Source: an uncultured Cohaesibacter sp. (lineage in GTDB: Bacteria; Pseudomonadota; Alphaproteobacteria; Rhizobiales; Cohaesibacteraceae). From it: DNA of 64,000 bases. Position numbers and translations under genes: made by a program. This document shows positions 48,197 to 58,191 of this stretch, one piece after another. Location of the stretch: NCBI RefSeq assembly GCF_963664735.1, contig NZ_OY761553.1, positions 511,303 through 575,302 on the forward strand, read 5' to 3'. Within the stretch, counting starts at the first letter, position 1, and each line of letters opens with the position of its first letter. The notes under the pieces were generated by a model. The model did no database searches, was not told the DNA's origin, and was given only the letters and a program-made list of their open reading frames with translations.

Positions 48197-51100
48197 ATGA
48201 ATGGACTGTCGGACGATCTAAAATTTATCCATCTTCATGTTCACACAGCCTATTCTCTTCTTGAAGGCGCCATCCCTGCGGCCAAGATGATCAAGAAGAC
48301 CAAGGCGATGGATATGCCTGCGGTCGCCATGACCGACACGCGCAATATTTTCGGCGGGCTGGAATTTTCCGAGAAATCTGTATCTGAGGGGCTTCAGCCG
48401 ATTATGGGCTGTCAGGTTGAAGTCAATTTCAAGGATGGTGATTTTCAGGGATCTGGTCACACCGAGCTGCCATCCATTGTTCTGCTCGCTGCGACGGATG
48501 AAGGTTGGGCTAATCTGGTTTTGCTGGTGTCCCGGTCTTATCTGGCACCTGAGGACGAGCAAGAGCCGCACGTTAATGTTGCTGATCTGGAAGAGCTTGG
48601 CGCGGGGATCATTTGTCTTACCGGTGGTGGCAACGGGCCTGTGGATCGTATGCTTGCCAGCAATAACGCAGACTTGGGGCGAGCGCGGCTGGAGACCTTG
48701 AAGTGTGTGTTCGGTGACAGGCTCTATGTCGAAATCATGCGTCACGGTATGCCGCATGAAGCCATCGTTGAGCCGCAAATCATCGATCTAGCCTATGAGT
48801 TGGACATTCCTCTTGTTGCTACCAATGATGTCTATTTTGCCACGCGCGAGGATTATGAAGCCCATGATGCACTGCTGGCCATTGCTGAGGGTAAGGTTCT
48901 CATTCAGACGGACCGGCGCCAACTGACCCCTGAACATTATTTTAAAAGTCAGGACGAAATGGCGGAGGTCTTTGCTGATCTGCCGGAGGCTCTGGAGAAT
49001 ACAATCGAGATTGCGCTAAGGTGTAGCACGCGCGTACGGCCTGTTTCGCCATTGCTGCCAAGGTTTGCCGGTGCTGATGCCAACCCCGAAGAAGCTGAAC
49101 AGCAGGAGGCGGCAGAGCTGCGTCGTCAGGCTGAGGAAGGACTAAGGAAGCGCATCTCTGTGCATGGGCTGGCTCCGGGTCTTACTGAACAGCACTATTG
49201 GGACCGTCTGGAGTTCGAGCTTGGTATCATCACCTCGATGAAGTTCCCCGGCTACTTCCTGATCGTGGCGGACTTCATCAAGTGGGGCAAGGAGCATAAC
49301 ATTCCGGTGGGGCCAGGGCGTGGTTCGGGTGCTGGCTCGCTTGTTGCGTGGTCGCTGACCATTACCGACCTTGACCCATTGCGCTTTGCTCTGCTGTTCG
49401 AACGCTTTCTGAACCCGGAACGCGTCAACATGCCTGACTTTGATATCGACTTCTGTCAGGATCGACGCGAAGAAGTGGTGCATTATGTGCAGCGCAAATA
49501 TGGTTGGAGCAACGTGGGGCAGATCATTACCTTCGGAACGTTGCAGGCCCGCATGGTGTTGCGTGACGTCGGGCGCGTGTTGCAGATGCCATTCGGTCAG
49601 GTGGATAAGCTTTGTAAGCTGGTGCCAATGAAGGGGGCTGTCTCGGTATCTCTGCCGGAGGCGCTGGAGCAAGAGCCTCGATTGGTTGAAGCACGCAAGG
49701 AAGAGGAAATTGTCGATCGACTCATTTCGATCTCGCTGAAGCTTGAGGGCTTGTTGCGTCATACCTCGACCCATGCGGCTGGCGTAGTGATTGGAGATCG
49801 GTCACTGGACAAGCTGGTGCCGATGTATCGCGATCCGCGATCGGACATGCCGGTTACCCAGTTCAACATGAAGTGGGTGGAAAAGACCGGGCTTGTGAAG
49901 TTTGACTTTCTTGGTCTGAAGACGCTTACCGTGTTGCAGACGGCGGTGCGCTTTGTTGAACAACGGGGCATCAAGCTCAACCTGTCCGAAATTCCAATCG
50001 ATGATCCGAAATCGTTCGAGATCTTGTGCAAGGGCGAGACAGTTGGCGTATTCCAGCTTGAAAGTATGGGTATGCGCAAGGCCTTGCTGGACATGAAGCC
50101 TGACCAGTTCGAGGATATCATCGCTATTGTGGCGCTGTATCGTCCGGGGCCGATGGCCAATATTCCGGTTTATTGCGCTCGAAAACGTGGCGAGGAAAAA
50201 CCTGATTATCTGCATGATTTGCTCGAGCCGGTTCTGAAGGAAACTTACGGCATTATCATCTATCAGGAACAGGTGATGCAGATCGCGCAGATCCTTTCCG
50301 GTTACTCCCTCGGCCAAGCTGACTTGTTGCGCCGTGCCATGGGTAAGAAGATCCGTGAAGAGATGGAAAAGCAGCGGGTCTTCTTCTGTGATGGCGCAGA
50401 GGAACGCGGGGTTCCGCGCGAACAGGCTTCGGAAATTTACGATCTCGTGGCAAAGTTCGCCGACTATGGCTTCAACAAGTCGCACGCCGCAGCCTATGCG
50501 CTGGTGGCCTATCAGACTGCTTATATGAAGGCTAACTATCCCGCCGAATTTCTGGCTGCAATCATGACGCTGGATATGAACAATACGGACAAATTGTCCG
50601 AGTTCCGGCGAGACGCCTTGCGTCTGGGCATCGAGGTTAGCCCTCCATCCATCAATGAATCCGGTGTGGAATTCGTCGTGAAGAATGGCGGAATCATCTA
50701 TTCCATGGCCGCGATCAAGGGCGTCGGACAGCCTGCGGCTGAACATATTATGGAAGTGCGGGGTGATAAGCCTTTCAAGGATTTGGCCGATTTTGCCAAG
50801 CGTATCAGCCCGCGGGTGATCAACAAGCGCACTATTGAGAATCTGGCCGCTGCTGGCACCTTTGATGTTCTCAACCCGAACCGGGCTCAGGTTGTCGCCT
50901 CTATCGATATTATCATGGGGGAGGCTGCGAGCCATACGCGAGATGCGACTTCGGGGCAGGGGGGCTTGTTCGGGGAAGAAGAGGCTGCGCCTTTGCCTCT
51001 GCCAGATGTCCGGCCCTGGACCAGTCAGGAAAAGTTGCAGCGAGAATATAGCGCGGTCGGTTTTTACCTGTCAGCCCATCCGCTTGATGAATATGTGCCG

Positions 51101-51643
51101 CAGCTTGAGAAAATGCGCATTCAGTTGTGGCAACCCTTTGAGCTCGCCGTCAAGCAAGGGGCGAGTGCAGGGCGGCTGGCCGGAACGATCACCGGAAAGC
51201 AGGAGCGCAAGACCAAGACCGGCAATCGTATGGGCATTATTACCGTTTCGGACCCGACAGGACAGTATGAGGCCGTTCTTTTTTCCGAAGCTTTGGCGCG
51301 TTTCCGCGATATGCTGGAGCCGGGGAACACGGTCATCCTTGAGGTTGGTGCTGATGAAAGACCCGAGGGTGTTTCGGTCCGCATCAATAATGTCCGGCCT
51401 CTTCAGAGTGATGGAATGAGGCAGGCCATGCGCGTCTTCGTGAATGATCCCAAGCCTCTTGCTTCTCTGCAAAAGCAGCTCGATAATCGTGGTGATGGCG
51501 AGGTGTCCGTTATCGTGATGCTCGATGAGGGAGAGTGCGAAGTCGAGATGCGCTTGAAAGGCAATTATTATGTATCCCCTGAGGTGGGGCGCGCTTTGAA
51601 AGCCATTCCGGGGATCGTGGATGTTGAGGTCGGCGTTGCCTGA
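48197..51643 (+). CDS. dnaE: DNA polymerase III subunit alpha
   Basis: The replicative polymerase subunit, 1148 residues, of the DnaE1 type. The PHP domain begins FIHLHVHTAYSLLEGA. The catalytic acidic residues are in PDFDIDFCQDRREEV, preceded by VGPGRGSGAGSLVAW. The fingers and tandem HhH regions follow (YGFNKSHAAAYALVAYQTAYMK), then an OB-fold domain (AGTITGKQERKTKTGNRMG). The ATG at 48197 places the PHP motif at the usual distance. It is a single gene, convergent with the EamA transporter; a GC-rich hairpin separates them. Confidence 0.97.
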   Translation: MNGLSDDLKFIHLHVHTAYSLLEGAIPAAKMIKKTKAMDMPAVAMTDTRNIFGGLEFSEKSVSEGLQPIMGCQVEVNFKDGDFQGSGHTELPSIVLLAATDEGWANLVLLVSRSYLAPEDEQEPHVNVADLEELGAGIICLTGGGNGPVDRMLASNNADLGRARLETLKCVFGDRLYVEIMRHGMPHEAIVEPQIIDLAYELDIPLVATNDVYFATREDYEAHDALLAIAEGKVLIQTDRRQLTPEHYFKSQDEMAEVFADLPEALENTIEIALRCSTRVRPVSPLLPRFAGADANPEEAEQQEAAELRRQAEEGLRKRISVHGLAPGLTEQHYWDRLEFELGIITSMKFPGYFLIVADFIKWGKEHNIPVGPGRGSGAGSLVAWSLTITDLDPLRFALLFERFLNPERVNMPDFDIDFCQDRREEVVHYVQRKYGWSNVGQIITFGTLQARMVLRDVGRVLQMPFGQVDKLCKLVPMKGAVSVSLPEALEQEPRLVEARKEEEIVDRLISISLKLEGLLRHTSTHAAGVVIGDRSLDKLVPMYRDPRSDMPVTQFNMKWVEKTGLVKFDFLGLKTLTVLQTAVRFVEQRGIKLNLSEIPIDDPKSFEILCKGETVGVFQLESMGMRKALLDMKPDQFEDIIAIVALYRPGPMANIPVYCARKRGEEKPDYLHDLLEPVLKETYGIIIYQEQVMQIAQILSGYSLGQADLLRRAMGKKIREEMEKQRVFFCDGAEERGVPREQASEIYDLVAKFADYGFNKSHAAAYALVAYQTAYMKANYPAEFLAAIMTLDMNNTDKLSEFRRDALRLGIEVSPPSINESGVEFVVKNGGIIYSMAAIKGVGQPAAEHIMEVRGDKPFKDLADFAKRISPRVINKRTIENLAAAGTFDVLNPNRAQVVASIDIIMGEAASHTRDATSGQGGLFGEEEAAPLPLPDVRPWTSQEKLQREYSAVGFYLSAHPLDEYVPQLEKMRIQLWQPFELAVKQGASAGRLAGTITGKQERKTKTGNRMGIITVSDPTGQYEAVLFSEALARFRDMLEPGNTVILEVGADERPEGVSVRINNVRPLQSDGMRQAMRVFVNDPKPLASLQKQLDNRGDGEVSVIVMLDEGECEVEMRLKGNYYVSPEVGRALKAIPGIVDVEVGVA

Positions 51644-51667
51644 CTTGCTATTTGATTTTTCTGATGC

Positions 51668-51705
51668 GAGCCGCGCACCATCTGAATAGAATCTGTGCGG
51701 GGCTC
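51668..51705. terminator. Hairpin between convergent dnaE and the EamA transporter gene
   Basis: Arms GAGCCGCGCAC / GTGCGGGGCTC with one G-G mismatch and a 16-base loop. There is no T-tract, so termination efficiency is doubtful. Confidence 0.45.
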
Positions 51706-51758
51706 ATGGCTCCGTTGGCTGCTAACCGGAGCTTGTTTGTTGCCTGATGTCGAAATGC

Positions 51759-52694
51759 CTAGCTCGTCGCTCTTGCAGCTTCGGTGAGTTCGATGTCTGG
51801 CGCTTTTGGGTTGGACCCGTTGGATTTGTCCTTCTTTGGCGCAAACATAACGATGTTGCCTAGCAAGGCGAGTGCCAGCCCCAGTACAGATGTCCAGTGC
51901 CAGACATAGCCTTCGAAGAGAGTTGAAACAGCCAATGCAATGATTGGAAACAGGACTGTCATATAGGCAGCCTTGGCCGATCCGATGCGGGCAACCAATA
52001 TCAGATAGGTGGTGAAAGCAACGATCGAGCCGAAAATGGCGAGATATAGGAGGCCACCAAGATAGGCTGTTCCTGATGGCGCCACAATCGGGGTGCCGGT
52101 CAATGCGATCAAGGCCAGAAGGACGAGCGCTCCGTAGCACATGCCCCAGGCGTTGGCGTCGATTGGGGGAATTCCAATCTGGCTGTTATGGCGCGAAACC
52201 ATGTTGCCCAGCGAGAAGAGCATGGTGCCGAGAACACAAAGTCCTGCTCCGAGAAGAACGTCCCAGCCTCCGCTGGAGACAATTTCGCGACCGAAGATCA
52301 GTCCCAAGCCGCAAATACCCAACGTGCTGGCGATGATTACCTGTTTGGTTATCCGTTCCTTGTAAAAAATGCGGGCATTGATGGCGTTGAAGATCGTTGC
52401 CATGGAGAAAATGACCGATTCCAATCCTGATGGGATATAGCTTACGGCAGAGTAAAAGCAGATGAAATTGAAACTGAACAAACACAAAGCCTGAGCGGCG
52501 AGCCAAATTTGATGTTCTTTCTTTGGCAGGGAAAGGCGACCCAAGATAGCAAGACCTATAATGAACAGAACACCTGCCAAGCCAAAGCGATAAAAAATGG
52601 AGACGAGCGCAGGGACATGTCCTGACTGCAGGGCTATGGCGAACCACGTCGTTCCCCATATCAGAACAGTTGAAATGAAAAGAAACGGGATCAT
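51759..52694 (-). CDS. EamA family (drug/metabolite) transporter
   Basis: A 311-residue inner-membrane transporter with ten predicted helices in two EamA repeats. The first helix (FISTVLIWGTTWFAIAL) and FYRFGLAGVLFIIGLAIL are typical of the first repeat; GTAYLGGLLYLAIFGSIVAFTTY and LFPIIALAVSTLFEGY of the second. A polar C-terminal tail follows KDKSNG. Substrate unknown; many members export amino acids or metabolites. It is divergent from an AraC regulator 168 bp away, which may control it. Confidence 0.9.
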   Translation of the reverse strand: MIPFLFISTVLIWGTTWFAIALQSGHVPALVSIFYRFGLAGVLFIIGLAILGRLSLPKKEHQIWLAAQALCLFSFNFICFYSAVSYIPSGLESVIFSMATIFNAINARIFYKERITKQVIIASTLGICGLGLIFGREIVSSGGWDVLLGAGLCVLGTMLFSLGNMVSRHNSQIGIPPIDANAWGMCYGALVLLALIALTGTPIVAPSGTAYLGGLLYLAIFGSIVAFTTYLILVARIGSAKAAYMTVLFPIIALAVSTLFEGYVWHWTSVLGLALALLGNIVMFAPKKDKSNGSNPKAPDIELTEAARATS

Positions 52695-52795
52695 GACTTG
52701 AAACCTTCTGTTGTTAGGCCTTTGGTCTATCCTTTTCGCATGAATGACTTTTGCATAATCTTGCTGTAATCTGACATGAGCCGGATATATGGAGA

Positions 52796-52824
52796 TTGTT
52801 GATAGTGAAGCTGGATGCTATAAA
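52796..52824 (+). promoter_or_regulatory. Promoter of the AraC-type regulator gene
   Basis: TTGTTG-N17-TATAAA, starting 67 bases before the regulator's ATG. It lies in the shared divergent region with the EamA transporter gene. Confidence 0.5.
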
Positions 52825-52862
52825 CCGGGGTCTAGTTATTTCCGTAATTCGGATTTTACGTC

Positions 52863-53735
52863 ATGAATTCCGTTACCTCCAAAGATAATTCCGTTTTCGG
52901 ATTTTTGCGCGATAGTTCGACCGCGATCAGACATGGTAGTCTTGATCTTGGTTTTGGGCGGTCTTGCGCAATTTGGAGCAACCATCAGGATCATGTGAAT
53001 TATGATGAGTTACAGGGGCATGCATTCAGCATGTATGTTCGAGGGGGCGAGGATGTCTGGCGGATAGATCAAAAGCCAGTGCGTGGTCGTCCGGGAGCTG
53101 TTTGTATCTTTCCGCAGGGGCAAAGTTCTGAATGGCAAGTCGGTGGATCTCTCACCATGATGCATCTTTATCTGCCAGATGAAGAGTTGCGGCGTTGCTA
53201 CAGCGAGATGATGGATAAGGACGGGCGTCTGATTGAACTCGCTGACGTAACATATGCGGAGCCAGAAAAGCTAATTGCGCCGTTCTCGCGCTTGTTTGGA
53301 GCAACCTGCGGAGGCGACTCTCTTGGGGCCGAGGCTGCCATGGTTGATCTGATCGCCGATATTCTTTCGGAAAAGCGCTTCCATGGCGAGCATGTTTCCC
53401 CAATAAAGGGCGGGCTTTCTACGCCGGTTAAACGCAGATTGATGAGTTTCATTGAAGAGAATCTCGATCAGGTCATCCGCTTGCGTGATCTGGCCGAAAT
53501 CGCGGGCTTGAGCGAATTCCATCTTCAAAGATGTTTCAAACAGAGCTGCGGTGTTTCGCCAGGTCTTTATGTGGCGCACCGCCGGGTGAAAAAAGCCAAA
53601 GAGCTGATGCGGGCCGGAGAGCCTTTGGTTCAGGTCGCTGATGCATGTGGTTTTTCCAGCCAGAGCCACTTTACGCGCAGCTTCAAGGCTGGGACAGGTG
53701 TCACGCCAGCAGCTTTTCGCAAGGCTGTTGCTTAG
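52863..53735 (+). CDS. AraC family transcriptional regulator
   Basis: A 290-residue regulator with an N-terminal sensor region (cupin-like, about 1-180) and a C-terminal AraC/XylS DNA-binding domain. The first helix-turn-helix is LRDLAEIAGLSEFHLQRCFK, the second is VQVADACGFSSQSHFTRSFK, and GVTPAAFRKAV closes the domain. The first ATG fits the length. It is divergent from the EamA transporter gene, a common regulator-transporter pairing, so that gene is a likely target. Its stop overlaps the stop of the convergent cysteine-rich gene by four bases. Confidence 0.92.
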   Translation: MNSVTSKDNSVFGFLRDSSTAIRHGSLDLGFGRSCAIWSNHQDHVNYDELQGHAFSMYVRGGEDVWRIDQKPVRGRPGAVCIFPQGQSSEWQVGGSLTMMHLYLPDEELRRCYSEMMDKDGRLIELADVTYAEPEKLIAPFSRLFGATCGGDSLGAEAAMVDLIADILSEKRFHGEHVSPIKGGLSTPVKRRLMSFIEENLDQVIRLRDLAEIAGLSEFHLQRCFKQSCGVSPGLYVAHRRVKKAKELMRAGEPLVQVADACGFSSQSHFTRSFKAGTGVTPAAFRKAVA

Positions 53736-54055
53736 GGCTTCTTTGATGACTTTTTGAAATTGGTGCAGATGCTTTTTGTAGCCTGACACTCAAAGCCAAT
53801 CGGTTCGCAGGCAATCTCTCCATCATCAAGTCGGGCACATTTCTCACATTCATTCTTTGCTTCAAGGCAAGTCGTGTTTTGTTTCATGAAAGTTGACAGT
53901 GAGGAAGAGGCGCTTTCAAGCTCTGCGAGATAGGTGTCATATTTTTGTCGGCAAGGGGCTGGATCTGCTATTGCGTCCAAGCAAGTCAGGTTGAGGCTTA
54001 CTACGAGGAGGAGAGAGAGGATAAACATGACAGCCTTGCCGCTGGAGCTATTCAT
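53732..54055 (-). CDS. Small exported cysteine-rich protein
   Basis: A 107-residue protein with a signal peptide (MNSSSGKAVMFILSLLLVV and on, likely cleaved after DAIA at residue 30). The mature part has seven cysteines: C35, C63, C70, C73, C83, C90 and C97, the last six in a tight C-terminal cluster, followed by a basic KKSSKKP end. There is no canonical lipobox at C25. GGAAG lies upstream of the ATG at 54055; the longer reading to 54229 overlaps the rpsB promoter and is rejected. Disulfide bonding in the periplasm is inferred. Family unknown. Confidence 0.65.
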   Translation of the reverse strand: MNSSSGKAVMFILSLLLVVSLNLTCLDAIADPAPCRQKYDTYLAELESASSSLSTFMKQNTTCLEAKNECEKCARLDDGEIACEPIGFECQATKSICTNFKKSSKKP

Positions 54056-54223
54056 ATGGCTTCCTTTTCTCCTGATCATGTGGTTCGGTTTTTCCAGGCA
54101 AGAGCAGGAGGCCGTTGCCTGTATTCGCTCTACAATGTTCGATTCTATCTTGGTGTTACAGGAAAAGTGTCGTGTTTCTTGCTTGTTATGGCGGCAATTT
54201 CCCCAAAAAGGCGGCTCTGCGAC

Positions 54224-54252
54224 TTGCAATCGGGAAATTTAGCGCCTATAAG
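54224..54252 (+). promoter_or_regulatory. Promoter of rpsB
   Basis: TTGCAA-N17-TATAAG, a strong housekeeping promoter. Transcription would start near 54259, giving a leader of about 110 nt. Confidence 0.65.
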
Positions 54253-54368
54253 GCCCCTCGAATCCACATGCGGGGTTAGGGTGGCAGCATGGAGAAATGT
54301 GCTGACATCCATCCGGTGCCCTTTTAGGCCACTCCCCGCAGAGGTTAAACCGGTAAAGGAAATTATAC
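54253..54368 (+). other. Leader of rpsB
   Basis: A structured-looking GC-rich leader with complementary GGCCCCT/GCGGGG-type segments. Autoregulatory leaders are known for rpsB in other bacteria, but no specific motif could be assigned here. Confidence 0.3.
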
Positions 54369-55175
54369 ATGGCACTTCCTGAAGTATCCATGCGCTCTCT
54401 GCTTGAAGCAGGTGTGCACTTTGGTCACCAGACCCACCGCTGGAACCCGAAAATGGGCAAATACATTTTCGGCGCTCGTAACAACATCCATATCATTGAC
54501 CTGTCCCAGACCGTTCCTCTTATGAACGAAGCTCTGAAAGCTGTGTCTGATACTGTTGCTCGTGGCGGTCGCGTGCTGATCGTTGGCACCAAACGTCAGG
54601 CATCTGGTCCTGTTGCCGAAGCAGCAAAAGCCGCGGCACAGTATTATGTGAACTCTCGTTGGCTCGGCGGCATGCTGACCAACTGGAAAACCATCACCCA
54701 GTCCATTCAGCGTCTGCGCAAGCTCGACGAGCTGCTTGAAGGCGAAGCCCAGGGCTTCACCAAGAAAGAACGCCTGACCCTGACCCGTGAACGCGATAAA
54801 CTGGAACGCGCTCTTGGTGGTATCAAGGACATGGGCGGTGTGCCTGACCTGATCTTCGTGATCGATACCAACAAAGAAGACATTGCTATTCATGAAGCTC
54901 GTCGCCTGGGCATTCCTGTTGCCGCTATTGTTGATACCAACTGCGACCCAGATGGCATCGACTTCCCGGTTCCGGGCAACGATGACGCTTCTCGTGCTAT
55001 CTCTCTTTACTGCGACATGATCGTTGCTGCTGCCATCGACGGTATTTCCCGTTCCGCTGGCGATGCTGGCATTGATCTTGGTGCTGCTGAAGAAGGCCTG
55101 CTCGAAGCTGAGCTTGACGACGAAGACGGCGAAGAAGAAGTTGCTGTCGAAGCTGCAGAAGCTACCGCTGAATAA
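54369..55175 (+). CDS. rpsB: 30S ribosomal protein S2
   Basis: A small-subunit ribosomal protein needed for S1 binding and translation initiation. The 268 residues begin [20 protein letters not shown] and include [16 protein letters not shown] and [19 protein letters not shown]. The C-terminus is an acidic Glu/Ala-rich tail longer than in E. coli, as usual in rhizobia. AAAGGAA precedes the ATG. It is the first gene of the rpsB-tsf-pyrH-frr cluster. Confidence 0.97.
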   Translation: MALPEVSMRSLLEAGVHFGHQTHRWNPKMGKYIFGARNNIHIIDLSQTVPLMNEALKAVSDTVARGGRVLIVGTKRQASGPVAEAAKAAAQYYVNSRWLGGMLTNWKTITQSIQRLRKLDELLEGEAQGFTKKERLTLTRERDKLERALGGIKDMGGVPDLIFVIDTNKEDIAIHEARRLGIPVAAIVDTNCDPDGIDFPVPGNDDASRAISLYCDMIVAAAIDGISRSAGDAGIDLGAAEEGLLEAELDDEDGEEEVAVEAAEATAE

Positions 55176-55294
55176 GCATCCGCTTCAAGGCGATGGCACT
55201 TACATATTCCTGTCTTGAAAGCCTGTCAGCTTTCGTGGAATCAAGTGCTTATGAAATTTGATTTGAGGGCATGAGCCCTAATAAGATTGAAATG

Positions 55295-55318
55295 GCCGCC
55301 CGGGATCATTCGGGCGGC
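55295..55318 (+). terminator. GC-rich hairpin between rpsB and tsf
   Basis: Eight-pair stem GCCGCCCG / CGGGCGGC with loop GGATCATT and no T-tract. It may be an attenuator or RNA processing site rather than a full terminator. Confidence 0.4.
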
Positions 55319-55352
55319 TTCTGGCTTGTTTGATAAAGGACGTGAGGCTGCA

Positions 55353-56273
55353 ATGGCGATTACAGCATCAATGGTTAAAGAGCTCCGCGAAATCTCTGGC
55401 GCGGGCATGATGGATTGCAAAAAAGCTCTGGGTGAAACCGACGGTGATATGGAAGCCGCAATCGATTGGTTGCGCACCAAAGGTCTGGCAAAAGCGGCGA
55501 AGAAATCTGGCCGTATTGCTGCTGAAGGGTTGATTGCTATTGCTGGTGAAGGCAATAAAGCTGCTCTTGCAGAAGTAAATGCCGAAACCGACTTTGTTTC
55601 CCGTAACGAACAGTTCCAGGAACTGGCTCGCAACATCGCATCTGTTGTTGTTGACGCTGGCGACAAACTGGAAGACATTCTGGCTGCAAAATACCCAACG
55701 GGTGGTACGGTTCAGGAAACTCTCACCAACGCGGTTGCAACCATCGGCGAAAACATGAACTTGCGCCGTGGTCAGGTTCTGTCTGTAGAGAAGGGCGTTG
55801 TCGCTTCCTACATGCACTCGGCTACCGCTCCGGGCCTTGGCCGTCTGGGCGTTCTGGTTGCTATGGAATCTGAAGGCGATGCCGAGAAACTGGATGCTCT
55901 GGGCAAGCAGATTGCTATGCACATTGCTGCAACCAATCCTCTGGCTGTTACCACTGAAGAGGTTGATCCTGCTGCTGTTGAACGCGAAAAGGCAGTGTTC
56001 TCTGAACAGGCTCGCGAATCTGGCAAACCTGAAAACATCATCGAGAAGATGGTTGAAGGTCGTATGCGCAAATTCTTCGAAGAAGTTGTTCTTCTCAAGC
56101 AGACTTTTGTTATTGACGGTGAAAACACCGTTGAACAGGCTATCAAGAACGCAGAAAAAGAAGTCGGCGCTCCTATCAAGCTTGTTTCTTTCGCTCGCTT
56201 TGCTCTTGGCGAAGGTATCGAGAAGAAAGAAGAAGACTTTGCTGCTGAAGTTGCAGCTGCTGCAGGCAACTAA
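55353..56273 (+). CDS. tsf: Translation elongation factor Ts
   Basis: The nucleotide exchange factor for EF-Tu. The 306 residues start [19 protein letters not shown] and continue with the signature [22 protein letters not shown]; the core has [11 protein letters not shown] and the coiled-coil region. GTGAGG lies seven bases before the ATG at 55353; the reading to 55287 crosses the intergenic hairpin. rpsB is upstream and pyrH downstream, the conserved order. Confidence 0.97.
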   Translation: MAITASMVKELREISGAGMMDCKKALGETDGDMEAAIDWLRTKGLAKAAKKSGRIAAEGLIAIAGEGNKAALAEVNAETDFVSRNEQFQELARNIASVVVDAGDKLEDILAAKYPTGGTVQETLTNAVATIGENMNLRRGQVLSVEKGVVASYMHSATAPGLGRLGVLVAMESEGDAEKLDALGKQIAMHIAATNPLAVTTEEVDPAAVEREKAVFSEQARESGKPENIIEKMVEGRMRKFFEEVVLLKQTFVIDGENTVEQAIKNAEKEVGAPIKLVSFARFALGEGIEKKEEDFAAEVAAAAGN

Positions 56274-56325
56274 TCTGCAGTTCACCCTGACTTGATAAGT
56301 AACAGGGTTGAAAAAATTCACTTTT

Positions 56326-56359
56326 GAAGGGCGTTGGGGATGACGAACCAGCGCCCTTC
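56326..56359 (+). terminator. Hairpin between tsf and pyrH
   Basis: Twelve-pair stem GAAGGGCGTTGG / CCAGCGCCCTTC (one T-G pair) with a ten-base loop. No T-tract follows, so attenuation or processing is as likely as termination. Confidence 0.45.
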
Positions 56360-56481
56360 GTGTATGCAGGGGCAGCTTTTCTTCCGGTCTGTAGGTGCTG
56401 CCTGCTGGCCATCCTTTCTCTGGTTGTTCATTTATGCTGTTTTGACTTGGGAGGGGTTCAACGCGCGAGGTGTCTGACAGT

Positions 56482-57198
56482 ATGAGTGATTTGAAATACA
56501 AACGTGTTTTGCTGAAGGTATCTGGCGAAGCTCTCATGGGCGATCAGGTGTTTGGAATCGATCAGGCTATGGTTGCCCGCGTGGCACAGGAAATCGCGGA
56601 TGTGCGGGCTCTCGGGGTCGAAGTGGGTGTCGTCATTGGCGGCGGCAATATTTTCAGAGGCGTTTCCGTCGCTGCCAAAGGTGGAGACCGGGTGCGCGGA
56701 GACCATATGGGCATGTTGGCGACCGTAATGAACGTTCTTGCGATGGCTAATGCGCTGGAAGATATCGATGTTCCTGTCGCTCCGATGTCTGCTATTGCCA
56801 TGGACGAGATTTGCGAGCCCTTTACACAACGGGGCGCGAAGGCTCATCTGGCCGCAGGCAACGTGGTGCTTTTTGCCGCTGGTACGGGCAATCCGTTTGT
56901 GACAACAGATTCGGGTGCGGCATTGCGTGCAGCAGAAATGCAATGCGACGCTGTGCTTAAAGGCACCCAGGTTGATGGTGTTTATTCCGCAGATCCCCTA
57001 AAAAACCCTGATGCGGTCCGTTATGACCAGATCACTTACACGGAAGTTCTCAAGCAGGGGCTCAAGGTTATGGATGCCGCAGCGATTGCGCTTGCTCAAG
57101 AGGCAAATATACCGATAATTGTTTATTCACTGCATGAACCGAACGGCCTTATTGAAATCCTGCAAGGCCGTGGGCGTTGTACAGTGGTTTCCGGCTGA
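56482..57198 (+). CDS. pyrH: UMP kinase
   Basis: Phosphorylates UMP to UDP, a step of pyrimidine nucleotide synthesis; a cytoplasmic hexamer of the amino acid kinase fold. The 238 residues have KRVLLKVSGEALMG, VVIGGGNIFRG, RGDHMGMLATVMN and FAAGTGNPFVTTDSGAALRA. The ATG at 56482 has GAGG ten bases upstream and gives the family length; an in-frame GTG at 56470 adds four residues. frr follows after 180 bp. Confidence 0.96.
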   Translation: MSDLKYKRVLLKVSGEALMGDQVFGIDQAMVARVAQEIADVRALGVEVGVVIGGGNIFRGVSVAAKGGDRVRGDHMGMLATVMNVLAMANALEDIDVPVAPMSAIAMDEICEPFTQRGAKAHLAAGNVVLFAAGTGNPFVTTDSGAALRAAEMQCDAVLKGTQVDGVYSADPLKNPDAVRYDQITYTEVLKQGLKVMDAAAIALAQEANIPIIVYSLHEPNGLIEILQGRGRCTVVSG

Positions 57199-57378
57199 TG
57201 CAACCCGGCGCGGCTGAGTGACGGGTGCGTTCGAAGGGAACATCAGATCTGTGTTCGGGATAGATTTTCTCGCTACAGATCTTAAAAGGGGGAAATAGCT
57301 CAGGGGAGCCTCAGTGAGGGGCATGAGCGAAGAATAGACCCGGAATGATAACCGAATTAGAAAACAAGAGGCTTTACC

Positions 57379-57939
57379 ATGTCTGCCGAAGAACTGGATC
57401 TTGATGACCTTGAACGCCGTATGAAGGGGGCTGTGTCAGTTCTCAAATCTGATCTATCTGGATTGAGAACCGGACGCGCATCTGCTGCTCTTCTTGACCC
57501 GATTACGGTAGAAGCCTATGGCCAGACCACGCCAATCAATCAGGTGGGCACTGTTTCTGTTCCAGAGCCTCGCATGCTTTCAATCCAGGTGTGGGACAAA
57601 AACATGGTTGGTGCCGTTGAGCGTGCGATCCGTGAATCCAACATCGGCATCAATCCTGTAACCGATGGCCAGCTTCTTCGTTTGCCGATTCCTGAGCTTA
57701 ATGAAGAGCGCCGTCAGGAAATGGTCAAAATTGCACATTCTTATGCTGAGAATACAAAGGTTTCTGTGCGTCATATTCGTCGTGATGGCATGGATATGTG
57801 CAAGAAAGCCGAGAAAGATGGCATGAGCGAAGACGATGCTCGGCTCTACAACGATGAAATTCAGGAATTGACAAACAAGTATGTTGCCGAAGTCGACAAG
57901 ATGCTTGAATCCAAGCAAGCTGAAATTATGCAGGTATAG
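57379..57939 (+). CDS. frr: Ribosome recycling factor
   Basis: With EF-G splits the post-termination ribosome. The 186 residues include [38 protein letters not shown] and [12 protein letters not shown], all conserved, and form the tRNA-like two-domain protein. The length matches the family. It is followed by a strong terminator before uppS. Confidence 0.97.
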   Translation: MSAEELDLDDLERRMKGAVSVLKSDLSGLRTGRASAALLDPITVEAYGQTTPINQVGTVSVPEPRMLSIQVWDKNMVGAVERAIRESNIGINPVTDGQLLRLPIPELNEERRQEMVKIAHSYAENTKVSVRHIRRDGMDMCKKAEKDGMSEDDARLYNDEIQELTNKYVAEVDKMLESKQAEIMQV

Positions 57940-58079
57940 GGCTTGGTCCTACAGCCTGACAAATCGGTCTGCAGTCTCGGTAATGCAATTTAGTTGGCTT
58001 GCATGGCTGCATATGAGACCGAGTGCGACTTCGCTTTCAAGGCATTGTTAATGTCTTTGGGGCAGGTTGTCTGAACAAG

Positions 58080-58126
58080 TCGGCCCGAAAATGAACCGTT
58101 TTATCAAACCGTTCGGGCCGATTTTG
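58080..58126 (+). terminator. Intrinsic terminator upstream of uppS
   Basis: Ten-pair stem TCGGCCCGAA / TTCGGGCCGA with a 22-base internal region, followed by four T residues. It should end or attenuate transcripts from pyrH-frr. Confidence 0.75.
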
Positions 58127-58191
58127 AACTAAGGGGACAAAATTCAATGGTGAGCCAAATGCTTTTTGCGAAAACCTCTGGCGGAGGGACA

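Noticed and set aside
55368-56537. Minus-strand ORF of 389 codons antisense to tsf
   Set aside because: Phe/Asn-rich composition is typical of a reversed Lys/Glu-rich gene; tsf is intact.
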